In this document: piece after piece, positions 23,975 through 30,620 of the stretch | How the letters are laid out: each line of letters opens with the position of its first letter | Numbering within the stretch: the stretch's first letter is position 1 | Assembly: GCA_018716385.1 (NCBI GenBank) | Contig: DVJZ01000049.1 | Span: forward strand, 62,001 to 126,000 | DNA: 64,000 nucleotides | Source: Candidatus Enterenecus merdae | GTDB lineage: Bacteria; Bacillota; Clostridia; Oscillospirales; Oscillospiraceae | Reading direction: 5' to 3' | The notes under the pieces: model-generated | Database searches by the model: none | The model's input: only the letters and a program-made list of their open reading frames with translations | What the model was told of the DNA's origin: nothing | Position numbers and translations under genes: made by a program

Positions 23975-24162
23975 GTAAAAAATCCGCAAAACAAAAACTT
24001 TTTCTCCGGTCGGATTCCGGAACGCTTCCCATCATAGCTGTCTGCGGCAAGGGCCGCCGGAACCAAAGCAGGAAGGCACAACGTATGTCGTGTCCTTTTT
24101 ATGCAAGAGACGGTTAAAGTCAATATGTTCCGATGGCCGCATCTATGGGTAAACACCCAGCT
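23975..24162. other. Non-coding stretch before the tRNA-linked repeat
   Basis: No gene that I can support; the frames here have cysteine- and arginine-rich unlike-protein composition and no ribosome site. It connects the DUF362 promoter to repeat copy B, giving more than 400 bp without a protein gene between 23875 and 24319. Confidence 0.5.
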
Positions 24163-24235
24163 GGCTGCACTTTTGCTCCGTGCAAGCGTTTTGCCGCAGG
24201 CAAAACCTTAGCACAGGGGGAATTCATTTCGTCCA
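24163..24235 (-). repeat. tRNA-linked hairpin repeat, copy B
   Basis: Partner of copy A (21964-22040). Here the main hairpin is GTTTTGCC/GGCAAAAC with a three-base loop (24188-24206). Compared with copy A the sixth stem pair is inverted (C-G to G-C), so pairing is kept while sequence changes. GGAACCCA is also shared by both copies just before the tRNA terminator. Confidence 0.65.
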
Positions 24236-24282
24236 ACCATTTTCAATAAAAAGGGCGAAGCGGGCCTTGGCCGCCGGAACCC

Positions 24283-24320
24283 AAAAAGAAAGCCACGACG
24301 TACGTCGTGGCTTTCTTTTT
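24283..24320 (-). terminator. Terminator of tRNA-Arg
   Basis: Perfect 38-bp palindrome (arms 24283-24301 and 24302-24320) with A/T ends and a GC-rich centre; on the minus strand it ends in TTTTT directly after the CCA of tRNA-Arg. Confidence 0.88.
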
Positions 24321-24396
24321 GGTACGGCTGGAGGGATTCGAACCCCCGACCTTTTGGTTCGTAGCCAAACACTCTATCCAGCTGAGCTACAGCCGC
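24320..24396 (-). tRNA. tRNA-Arg (anticodon ACG)
   Basis: Minus-strand cloverleaf: acceptor GCGGCTG/CAGCCGT, anticodon stem TTTGG/CCAAA with loop CTACGAA, T-loop TTCGAAT, encoded CCA. The ACG anticodon is normally edited to inosine by TadA. Confidence 0.94.
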
Positions 24397-24425
24397 ATAC
24401 TGCTTCAAGTTCAAGCAGCTTTGTT

Positions 24426-24454
24426 ATGATAGCACAGCCGGAGGGGAAATACAA
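24426..24454 (-). promoter_or_regulatory. Promoter of tRNA-Arg
   Basis: Minus strand -35 TTGTAT (24449-24454), 17 bp spacer, -10 TATCAT (24426-24431), 30 bp before the tRNA. Confidence 0.7.
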
Positions 24455-24499
24455 GTCCTTTTTCAAAATTTTTGGGTTCGGGGCGGCGGCGCAAACCGC

Positions 24500-25546
24500 T
24501 CACCCCATCCAGTCGGCAAAGCGCTGCACCATGGCGGCCACCTCCGCCCGAGAGGCGTTGTTGTCCGGCAGGATCAATCCATCAGAGCCCCGGATGATAC
24601 CCAAGGACACCGCCCAGGACACCGCCTCTCGCGCCCAAGATGCAACCTGAGCGCTGTCGGAAAAGCTGTCCAGTGTTCCGCGGGCAGACACGTCCAGCCC
24701 CACATACCGGGCATAGCGGAACAGGATGAGGGCAATCTGCTGCCGGGACACATAGTCCTCCGGACCAAAGATCTGGTTACCCAGCCCGGCCACCACCCCC
24801 GTCTGCCCCGCCCAGACGGTGGGTAGGCTGTACCACAGCCCCTCCGGTACATCGGTGAAGACTGGAGCATAGGCTGTCTCTGGGCTTCCGGCCAGGCGGT
24901 GGAGCACGGTAGTCAGCATCCCACGCTGCATGGAGCTCTGGGGAGAGAAGATGGTGGCGCTGATCCCCCGGTACAAACCATTTTCATAGACATACTGAAC
25001 CGCCTCATAGTACCAGTCCGAGACGGATACGTCCAGGAAGGGCAGCCCCGCCGAGCCTCCCTGCCGCCAAAGCCCCTCTATCGACCAGGAAGAGGCGGAG
25101 GTCAGGGTGAGAGTGACCTGCCCTGAAGCTAGGTACCGGTGGTTGGGCTGCAGCCCATCCCCTGGGGCAACCTCTGCCCCCAGGGTGAGATCCACCAGCG
25201 TTCCCTCCACCTGAGCACTTCCGGATCGCCAGACCAATCCCGATCCCTGTCCCAGAGTGAAGCGCTCCCCCTCCCCGCCGCTCTGAGACGAGAAGCTGGC
25301 GCTGTACTGCCAAAGGTGGCCCTGGGCGACCTGTTCCAGCGTCTCCTGGATCTTCTGGTAGTCTGGCTCCAGCAGCGACTGGGCCTGCTGGGTCGCCTGA
25401 TGGGTCACCTGCTGGAGGAATGTCCCCTCCAGATAGCTCCGGGAGACTAGGGACTCTTCCCGCCCGACGGCAGCGCCCATCGCCCCGCCCCCCAGGGCCA
25501 CGGCCAGGACAGCCGCAGCGGCTAGGCCAATCACCGATCGCTTCAT
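24500..25546 (-). CDS. Secreted protein with C-terminal SLH repeats
   Basis: 348 residues with a clear signal peptide (MKRSVIGLAAAAVLAVALGG, followed by AMGAA), a unique domain of about 150 residues rich in Gln, Ser and Gly, and three S-layer homology repeats from about residue 165. The repeats begin FLDVSVSDWYYEAVQYVYEN, PVFTDVPEGLWYSLPTVWAG and SFSDSAQVASWAREAVSWAV, each with the hydrophobic and Arg-containing pattern (such as MQRGMLTTVLHRLA and SRAEVAAMVQRFA). SLH domains bind secondary cell-wall polymers, so it is likely anchored to the wall. Function of the N-terminal domain is unknown. Its start overlaps the rex stop by 4 bp, so it is made from the rex transcript. Confidence 0.85.
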   Translation of the reverse strand: MKRSVIGLAAAAVLAVALGGGAMGAAVGREESLVSRSYLEGTFLQQVTHQATQQAQSLLEPDYQKIQETLEQVAQGHLWQYSASFSSQSGGEGERFTLGQGSGLVWRSGSAQVEGTLVDLTLGAEVAPGDGLQPNHRYLASGQVTLTLTSASSWSIEGLWRQGGSAGLPFLDVSVSDWYYEAVQYVYENGLYRGISATIFSPQSSMQRGMLTTVLHRLAGSPETAYAPVFTDVPEGLWYSLPTVWAGQTGVVAGLGNQIFGPEDYVSRQQIALILFRYARYVGLDVSARGTLDSFSDSAQVASWAREAVSWAVSLGIIRGSDGLILPDNNASRAEVAAMVQRFADWMG

Positions 25547-26181
25547 AGCCGTTCCTCCGAAATCATATAGCTCAGGGTCAACAAGCTATCGGCAAAGTGC
25601 ACGCTCTCCACCCGAACTTTGCCAATCTCTTGCTGGGGGATCTCAATGTTGGTGAAGTTCCAGATGCCCTCCACCCCGCCGTTGGCCAGCCGGCGGGCCG
25701 ACTCAACCGCCACCGATCCAGGTACAGTGAGTACCCCTACATTCACCCGGTGCTCGTGCAGATAGGATTCCAGCGCGCGGGTGTGGTAGATGGGCACCCC
25801 GCCCAGGCGGGCGCCCACCAGGGCAGGATCCACATCAAAGGCGGCCACCAGCACAAAGCCGTTGGCCTGAAATGGGAAGTTCTCAATTAGCGCCCGGCCC
25901 AGGTTCCCTGCCCCCAGAATGACGGCCGTGTAAGCGCGGTTCATCCCCAGGATGTCCGCCACTTCCCCCCGCAGCCGCTCCACATTATACCCATATCCCT
26001 GCTGGCCAAAGCCTCCAAAGCAGGACAGGTCCTGCCGGATCTGGGAGGCGGTCAACCCCATGGACTTGGCCAGCGCCCCGGAGGATATACGCACCGTGCC
26101 CTTCCGGTGCAGCTCGTCCAGATGGCGGTAATATCTCGGAAGCCGCCGGATGACAGCGGATGAGATCTTATCTTTTTTCAT
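25543..26181 (-). CDS. rex: Redox-sensing transcriptional repressor Rex
   Basis: Dimeric repressor that senses the NADH/NAD ratio and controls fermentation and respiration genes. 212 residues: an N-terminal winged helix (SSAVIRRLPRYYRHLDEL, then ASQIRQDLSCFGGFGQQGYG) and a Rossmann domain with the NAD loop VILGAGNLGRALIENFPF and AAFDVDPALVGARLGGVPIY. A domain-swap helix ends the protein. It has its own promoter and is followed by an overlapping SLH gene, an uncommon partner. No clear Rex operator is seen in its upstream region. Confidence 0.95.
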   Translation of the reverse strand: MKKDKISSAVIRRLPRYYRHLDELHRKGTVRISSGALAKSMGLTASQIRQDLSCFGGFGQQGYGYNVERLRGEVADILGMNRAYTAVILGAGNLGRALIENFPFQANGFVLVAAFDVDPALVGARLGGVPIYHTRALESYLHEHRVNVGVLTVPGSVAVESARRLANGGVEGIWNFTNIEIPQQEIGKVRVESVHFADSLLTLSYMISEERL

Positions 26182-26226
26182 CTTCTCTTCACCAATTCAG
26201 AAGTTTGATCAAAAACCAGTATCTGT

Positions 26227-26255
26227 ATTGTACTGCATCCGTCGCAACTTGTCAA
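26227..26255 (-). promoter_or_regulatory. Promoter of rex
   Basis: Minus strand -35 TTGACA (26250-26255), 17 bp spacer, -10 TACAAT (26227-26232). Confidence 0.8.
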
Positions 26256-26286
26256 ACTTTTTAACGATCTCCACGGGCAAAAATCC

Positions 26287-26316
26287 ACAATTTTTCCCAG
26301 GCCATTTCATATACTA
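26287..26316 (+). promoter_or_regulatory. Possible sporulation-sigma promoter
   Basis: CATATACTA at 26308-26316 fits the sigma-K -10 form (CATANNNTA) exactly and the sigma-E -10 form with one mismatch. The -35 region (ACAATTT at 26287-26293) is only a partial match, so the assignment is tentative. It stands about 35 bp before the next gene. Confidence 0.35.
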
Positions 26317-26350
26317 CTACATCGAATCTGAGCAGGAAGGATGATGCCCT

Positions 26351-26728
26351 ATGCCGCAAACCGGCACCCTGATTGTCCGAACCTTTGTCTCCCGGGCCCA
26401 GCTCCCTGTCCCTGGGGCCACCGTAGTGGTGGCCCGCATGTTGGGCGAGCAGCAGGAGATCCTGGCCGTGCGCATCACCGATGAAAGCGGGATCGCCGGT
26501 CCCATCGAGCTGCCCGCACCGGAGGTGGCCTCCAGCCTGACCCCAGACCAAGCAGACCCTTTCTCCAGCTATCTCCTGCTGGTGGAGCACCCTGGGTTCG
26601 AGGTGGCAACCTTTCGGGATCTGCAGGTCTTTCCCGGGGTGCAGACCATCCAAGACGTGCCTCTAATCCCAAAACAAACCCAAGGTACAGGGGATGGTGT
26701 GACCATTGTCACGCCCCAACCGCTGTGA
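26351..26728 (+). CDS. Carboxypeptidase-regulatory-like beta-sandwich protein
   Basis: 125-residue protein whose pattern (GTLIVRTFVSRAQLPVPGAT, VVVARMLGEQ, ITDESGIAGPIELPAP, YLLLVEHPGFEVATF, VFPGVQTIQDVPLIP) fits the carboxypeptidase regulatory-like or transthyretin-like beta fold, often found as an add-on domain in surface and spore proteins. No signal peptide or membrane segment. It is the first of three closely spaced genes (18 bp to the next) and probably works with the peptidoglycan-binding proteins that follow. Its function is unknown. Confidence 0.65.
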   Translation: MPQTGTLIVRTFVSRAQLPVPGATVVVARMLGEQQEILAVRITDESGIAGPIELPAPEVASSLTPDQADPFSSYLLLVEHPGFEVATFRDLQVFPGVQTIQDVPLIPKQTQGTGDGVTIVTPQPL

Positions 26729-26746
26729 GAGGAGGGATCGCTGTCC

Positions 26747-27925
26747 ATGCCGCCGTTCAATGTCATTCCCTATGTGCCACAGACTATTACCGTCCACCTG
26801 GGCCCCGCCGACCAGCCGGCTGAAAACGTCACCGTCTCCTTTCCTGACTACATTAAGAACGTGGCCTCCAGCGAGATCTATCCCACCTGGCCGGAACAGG
26901 CCTTGCGGGCCAACATCCTGGCCCAGATCTCCTTTGCTCTCAACCGGATCTACACCGAATACTACCGGAGCAGGGGCTACGACTTTGACATCACCTCCTC
27001 CCCCGTCAACGACCAGAAGTTCATCAAGGGACGCAGCACCTTTGAAAACGTGGACCGGCTGGTGGATGAGCTGTTTACCTCCTACATCCGTCGGGTGGGC
27101 TATGTAGAGCCGTTGTCCGCCCGGTTCTGCAACGGGACCACCACCACCTGCGACGGCCTGTCTCAATGGGGCAGCGAAGCCCTGGCTCGGGATGGGTACG
27201 ATGCCATGGAGATCCTGCGCTACTACTACGGGGATGACATCGAACTGGTCACCTCTGCTCCGGTACAGGATCTGCGTAACTCCTATCCGGGCTACGCCTT
27301 GCGCAGCGGCTCCTCCGGGGAGTATGTCGTCGTGCTCCAGACCATGCTCAACCGGGTGGCCCGCAACTATCCGGCCATCCCCCGGATCAACCCGGTGGAC
27401 GGGGTCTTTGGCCCCCAGACGGAGCGGGCGGTGCGGGAGTTCCAGCGGGTGTTCAACCTGGCGGTGGACGGCATCGTGGGCCGGGCCACCTGGTATAAGC
27501 TGGTGTTCCTCTATGTGGGTGTGACCCGCCTGTCCGAGCTGACCAGCGAGGGACAGACCTTCACCCAGGTCCAGGCTCCCAGCGCAGGCGTCACCCTGAG
27601 CGAGGGCAGCTCCGGGCCCGCAGTGTCCGCGTTGCAGTTCTTCATCACTGTGCTGGGCCAGGTGCTATACAACTTCCCCACCCTGAACATCGACGGCATC
27701 TTCGGTCCCCGCACCCGCCAGGCTGTGATGGACGCCCAGCGCTACCTGGGCCTGGAGCCCACCGGCGTCGTGGACACCGACACCTGGATGGCCATCTACG
27801 ACGCCTATGTCCGCGTGGCTGAAACCCTGCTGGCCGAAACCGAACTGCCCCTGACCTACGAGGAGATTGAGCAGGATGCGCTCTCAGGGCAGTTTCCAGG
27901 CTATCAGCTGACCTACCAAGGGTAG
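26747..27925 (+). CDS. SpoIID-like domain protein with two peptidoglycan-binding domains
   Basis: 392 residues. The first about 175 resemble the SpoIID/LytB family: PTWPEQALRANILAQISFAL keeps the conserved glutamate context, and GLSQWGSEALARDGYDAMEI plus LRYYYGDDIELV match the C-terminal part of that domain. The histidine-glycine pair usually before G-(M/L)-S-Q is replaced by Cys-Asp. Two peptidoglycan-binding type 1 domains follow, starting LRSGSSGEYVVVLQTMLNR and LSEGSSGPAVSALQFFITV, each with DG-(V/I)-FGP-x-T. There is no signal peptide. SpoIID cuts glycan strands during engulfment; a role in spore cortex or forespore wall is inferred. Confidence 0.72.
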   Translation: MPPFNVIPYVPQTITVHLGPADQPAENVTVSFPDYIKNVASSEIYPTWPEQALRANILAQISFALNRIYTEYYRSRGYDFDITSSPVNDQKFIKGRSTFENVDRLVDELFTSYIRRVGYVEPLSARFCNGTTTTCDGLSQWGSEALARDGYDAMEILRYYYGDDIELVTSAPVQDLRNSYPGYALRSGSSGEYVVVLQTMLNRVARNYPAIPRINPVDGVFGPQTERAVREFQRVFNLAVDGIVGRATWYKLVFLYVGVTRLSELTSEGQTFTQVQAPSAGVTLSEGSSGPAVSALQFFITVLGQVLYNFPTLNIDGIFGPRTRQAVMDAQRYLGLEPTGVVDTDTWMAIYDAYVRVAETLLAETELPLTYEEIEQDALSGQFPGYQLTYQG

Positions 27926-27945
27926 GAGAAAGGAAGGGATCAATC

Positions 27946-28497
27946 ATGGAGCAAAACCAAAGCGCTGCCTCCATCCGGGATCTGCAGCGGATGCTGGATC
28001 AGCTCTCCCAGCGCAACGACCATCTGCCCCGGCTGGTGCCCACCGGCAACTTTGACGAGCCCACGCTGGAGGCGGTGATGATCTTTCAGCGGGACACCGG
28101 TCTGCCGGTGACCGGTGTGGTGGATCAGGACAGCTGGTATGCCATCGTGCAAGCCTATCAGGACGACCTGCTGCACTATGGGGAACCAGCGCTCCTGCGG
28201 GTGTTGCCCAACGGGAGCTTTCGCACTGAGCCGGGCCAGGCCAGCGAACCGGTGCGCCTTGCCCAGGCGTTGTTCTGCGCCCTGTCCGTCCCCTTGGCCA
28301 ATTTTGGCCTGTGCCAGAGCGACCGGCACAACCAGGGCTCCACCCAGGAAAACCTCCGGCGGATACAGCGTCTGGCAGGCCTGGAGCAGACCGGGGCGCT
28401 GGACCGGGCCACCTGGGAGTACCTCACTCGGATTTACCACCTCTATATAACCCACTCTATTGAGCCAGCGGAAGGTGTGGTGCCAGCAATGACCTGA
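27946..28497 (+). CDS. Peptidoglycan-binding domain protein
   Basis: 183 residues made of two repeats of a peptidoglycan-binding type 1 fold: IRDLQRMLDQLSQRN with the GNFDEPTLEAVMIFQRDTGL core, and VRLAQALFCALSVPLANFGL with STQENLRRIQRLAGLEQTGA. Both end in a D-x-x-(S/T)-W motif. No signal peptide or catalytic domain is visible. The AAAGGAAGGGATC ribosome site is clear, and the gene follows the SpoIID-like gene by 20 bp, so they form one unit. Probably a partner or structural protein for the same wall or spore process; function not known. Confidence 0.68.
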   Translation: MEQNQSAASIRDLQRMLDQLSQRNDHLPRLVPTGNFDEPTLEAVMIFQRDTGLPVTGVVDQDSWYAIVQAYQDDLLHYGEPALLRVLPNGSFRTEPGQASEPVRLAQALFCALSVPLANFGLCQSDRHNQGSTQENLRRIQRLAGLEQTGALDRATWEYLTRIYHLYITHSIEPAEGVVPAMT

Positions 28498-28537
28498 GCC
28501 TCAGGCGGCCCTCTGCCCTTTATCTGTTACTTTTTCC

Positions 28538-28566
28538 TTGTAAGACAGCCGGATTTTCGGTATACT
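28538..28566 (+). promoter_or_regulatory. Promoter of the DUF4364 operon
   Basis: -35 TTGTAA (28538-28543), 17 bp spacer, -10 TATACT (28561-28566). Confidence 0.75.
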
Positions 28567-28644
28567 AAAGGGTAGATCGCAACCGCTCCGGCCCGCCTCC
28601 CCGTCCGGGGGCTGGATCGTGGGCGGCATAGGAGGGAAAACCCT

Positions 28645-29190
28645 TTGGCCAGATTCGGCTTCATCCATGGAAAACTTGACATCAAGCTGCTGATCCTCTA
28701 TCTACTCTCCCGGGTAGCTGCCCCCATCGACTTTGCCACCCTCACAGACCTGTGCCTGTGCGATGAAGGGGTAGACTATTTCCTGTACGCCGAGGCAGCG
28801 GCTGAGCTTCTGGACAGCGGGCACCTGGTTCAAGAAGCGGGGCACTACGCCATCACGGACAAAGGGCGCAGGGTGTGCGCGGATGGGGAGAGCAGCCTGT
28901 CCCCCGTGATCCGCCAGCGGTGTGACCAGCGTCTGACCCCCCTCAACGCTGCGCTCAAGCGCAGGGCTCAGGTCCGTGCTGGAGTGGAGCCCCTTCCCGG
29001 AGGGGCCTTCCAGGTCCGGCTGGATCTGGAGGATGACCAGGGCAGCCTGCTCTCCCTGTCCCTGCTGGCCTCCACCCAGGAGGATGGAGAACAGATTGCG
29101 CGCCGCTTTACCGACCATCCAGACCGGATCTATAACGGGATCCTTGGGGTCCTGCTCTCGGACGGCCCCCAGAAAGGCGGCGTGTCATGA
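28645..29190 (+). CDS. DUF4364 family protein, predicted winged-helix regulator
   Basis: 181 residues of the DUF4364 family, found in Clostridia. The N-terminal part (FIHGKLDIKLLILYLLSRVA, then PIDFATLTDLCLCDEGVDYF, LLDSGHLVQEAGHYAITDKG) looks like a PadR/MarR-type winged helix; the C-terminal half is a mixed beta domain (RLDLEDDQGSLLSLSLLAST). The start codon is TTG 28645, which is supported by AGGAGGGAAAACCC upstream. Its stop overlaps the start of the membrane protein gene (ATGA). The target is unknown; a link to the membrane partner is inferred from coupling. Confidence 0.78.
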   Translation: MARFGFIHGKLDIKLLILYLLSRVAAPIDFATLTDLCLCDEGVDYFLYAEAAAELLDSGHLVQEAGHYAITDKGRRVCADGESSLSPVIRQRCDQRLTPLNAALKRRAQVRAGVEPLPGGAFQVRLDLEDDQGSLLSLSLLASTQEDGEQIARRFTDHPDRIYNGILGVLLSDGPQKGGVS

Positions 29191-30050
29191 CCCTTTTCGG
29201 CCATCCACTCCCTGCCCTGTTCCTGTATTTCCTGCTCTACTCCTTCTTGGGGTGGATGATGGAAACCTGCTATTGCTCGGTGTTGCAGCGCCGCTTGGTA
29301 CCTCGGGGGTTTCTATACGGGCCTATCTGCCCCATCTACGGAGCGGGCGTGCTGATCATGGTGCTGTTCTTTACTCCGCTCAAGGGCAATCTGCTGGTCT
29401 TTTACGTGGTGGCTGTGGTCGTGATGAGCGCCTGGGAGTATTTTGTGGGATGGCTGCTGGAGGTCACCACCCACATGAAGTATTGGGACTATTCCAATCA
29501 CCCCTTCAACCTCAAGGGACGCATCTGCCTGTGGGTGGCGCTGGTGTGGGGCGGGCTGTCCTACCTGGTGATCTTCTGGATCCATCCACCCATCCAGCAG
29601 CTGTACCACCGCATCCCGCCCTGGCTGGTAACCACCCTGTGTGTAACCCTGCTGGCGGTGCTGCTGGCCGATACCCTGCTCACCCTGCGCCACCTGGCCC
29701 TGATCTCCAAACTGGTTCGGGGGGTGAGCGCCGCTGTCCAGCAGCTCCAGCTGGCCCTTGGCAGGACAGAGCTGCCAGACCTGCTGGCGGGTCAAACTGC
29801 CAAGCTGCGGGATCGGTATGGGGAGCAGGTGGCCTCCATCCAGGCATCCTATCGCCAGCAGATCGCCCGGCTGGAGCAGCAGAGCCGCCGCTTCCGCAAG
29901 CGCTATGCCAACATGCGGGCCGCCGGGCACTATATCGTGCGCTCTGAGGACATTCGGGCCGCCGCCGAGCGGGCTAAGGAGGAGTTTGTCCGCCGCAAGC
30001 AGTCTATGAAGCAGAACTTGGCCCAGCGCCGGCAACATAGAAAGCAGTAA
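29187..30050 (+). CDS. CmpB-type putative ABC transporter permease family membrane protein
   Basis: 287-residue membrane protein. The N-terminal two thirds contain five to six membrane segments with the family signatures YSFLGWMMETCYCSV, RGFLYGPICPIYGAG, WEYFVGWLLEVTTHMKYWDY and GRICLWVALVWGGLSYLVIF (the family annotated as putative ABC transporter permease, PF06541). The last 90 residues form a basic coiled coil rich in Arg and Gln that would lie in the cytoplasm. There is no ATPase gene beside it, so a transport role is doubtful. It is translationally coupled to the DUF4364 regulator. Confidence 0.8.
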   Translation: MTLFGHPLPALFLYFLLYSFLGWMMETCYCSVLQRRLVPRGFLYGPICPIYGAGVLIMVLFFTPLKGNLLVFYVVAVVVMSAWEYFVGWLLEVTTHMKYWDYSNHPFNLKGRICLWVALVWGGLSYLVIFWIHPPIQQLYHRIPPWLVTTLCVTLLAVLLADTLLTLRHLALISKLVRGVSAAVQQLQLALGRTELPDLLAGQTAKLRDRYGEQVASIQASYRQQIARLEQQSRRFRKRYANMRAAGHYIVRSEDIRAAAERAKEEFVRRKQSMKQNLAQRRQHRKQ

Positions 30051-30052
30051 AG

Positions 30053-30082
30053 CACGGGACAGGGGCCAGCCCCTGTCCCGTG
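30053..30082 (+). terminator. Hairpin between convergent genes
   Basis: Thirteen-base-pair stem (30053-30065 with 30070-30082) with a four-base loop but only short T-runs. It probably terminates transcription from both directions. Confidence 0.65.
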
Positions 30083-30083
30083 T

Positions 30084-30446
30084 TCAGCCATCTGGCAGGA
30101 GATCGTTGGCCTCCATGTAGTAGCGGATGATGTCGATGAACTCCCCCGTGGATGGCTTCATCTTCATCTGGTACATGGCCATCTCCCGCAGCCGCTCTCT
30201 GTCCCCCTTGGCCCATTGCCGGTCGCGCAGTGCCCGCAGGTTGCGCTCCACTGCGGTGTTGTTGGTGTTGCCCATCTCCTCTGCCACCCGCTGGTACAGC
30301 CCCTTGGAAACATTGGTCAGCAAGGACAGATCCTCGTGGGCCAGCTCCACCGCGTACACCATCTGGCGCATGGACACAGAGTACCCCAGCAGCCCCAGGG
30401 TGTGTAGGACGCCCTCGATCTTCCTGAGATTTTTTGGATACAACAT
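30084..30446 (-). CDS. Stand-alone Spo0A C-terminal (DNA-binding) domain protein
   Basis: 120-residue protein that corresponds to the effector domain of the sporulation regulator Spo0A without the receiver domain. Similar positions are the helical KIEGVLHTLGLLGYSVSMRQ, LSLLTNVSKGLYQRVAEEM, the recognition region NNTAVERNLRALRDRQWAKG and the closing MKPSTGEFIDIIRYYM (KP-T/S-x-x-EFI in Spo0A). Lacking the phosphorylated aspartate domain, it could bind 0A boxes constitutively or act as an antagonist; both are inference. Tandem 0A-like boxes lie upstream of its own promoter. GGGAGGATGAGCC precedes the ATG. Confidence 0.8.
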   Translation of the reverse strand: MLYPKNLRKIEGVLHTLGLLGYSVSMRQMVYAVELAHEDLSLLTNVSKGLYQRVAEEMGNTNNTAVERNLRALRDRQWAKGDRERLREMAMYQMKMKPSTGEFIDIIRYYMEANDLLPDG

Positions 30447-30486
30447 TGGCTCATCCTCCCAGCGCTTCCAGATTCTATCTGCTCCA

Positions 30487-30550
30487 ATTTTATCGCAATC
30501 CGTCGAAGATGCAAAGGAATTTTCGTTTCATTTTTCGACAGTTTCCGACA
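30487..30550 (-). promoter_or_regulatory. Promoter with 0A-box-like sites upstream of the Spo0A-C gene
   Basis: Minus strand -35 TTGCAT (30509-30514), 16 bp spacer, -10 TAAAAT (30487-30492). Upstream of the -35 lie TGTCGAA (30534-30540, exact 0A-box core) and TGTCGGAA (30543-30550, one mismatch), 10 bp apart. CGTCGAA (30501-30507, opposite orientation) falls within the spacer. Confidence 0.6.
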
Positions 30551-30560
30551 ATTCTCCCAG

Positions 30561-30606
30561 AAAGAAAGCAGCACCCCGGCAGGGCAAAGCCTGTCGTGGT
30601 GCTGCA
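30561..30606 (-). terminator. Terminator of the nucleoside transporter operon
   Basis: Long stem with outer arms GCAGCACC/GGTGCTGC and inner GGCAGGGC/GCCTGTC, followed on the minus strand by TTTCTTTCT, 15 bp after the last permease gene. Confidence 0.8.
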
Positions 30607-30620
30607 GATGCAGAGAGCCA

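Noticed and set aside
23971-24156. 61-codon Cys/His-containing frame, possible zinc-finger mini-protein
   Set aside because: No ribosome site, and it covers the DUF362 promoter region; composition is like random sequence.
24180-24650. Plus-strand 156-codon frame containing GGIRTPDLLVRSQTLYPAEL
   Set aside because: This is the well-known false protein made by reading across the complement of a tRNA gene (here tRNA-Arg). It also runs over the tRNA terminator and into the SLH gene.
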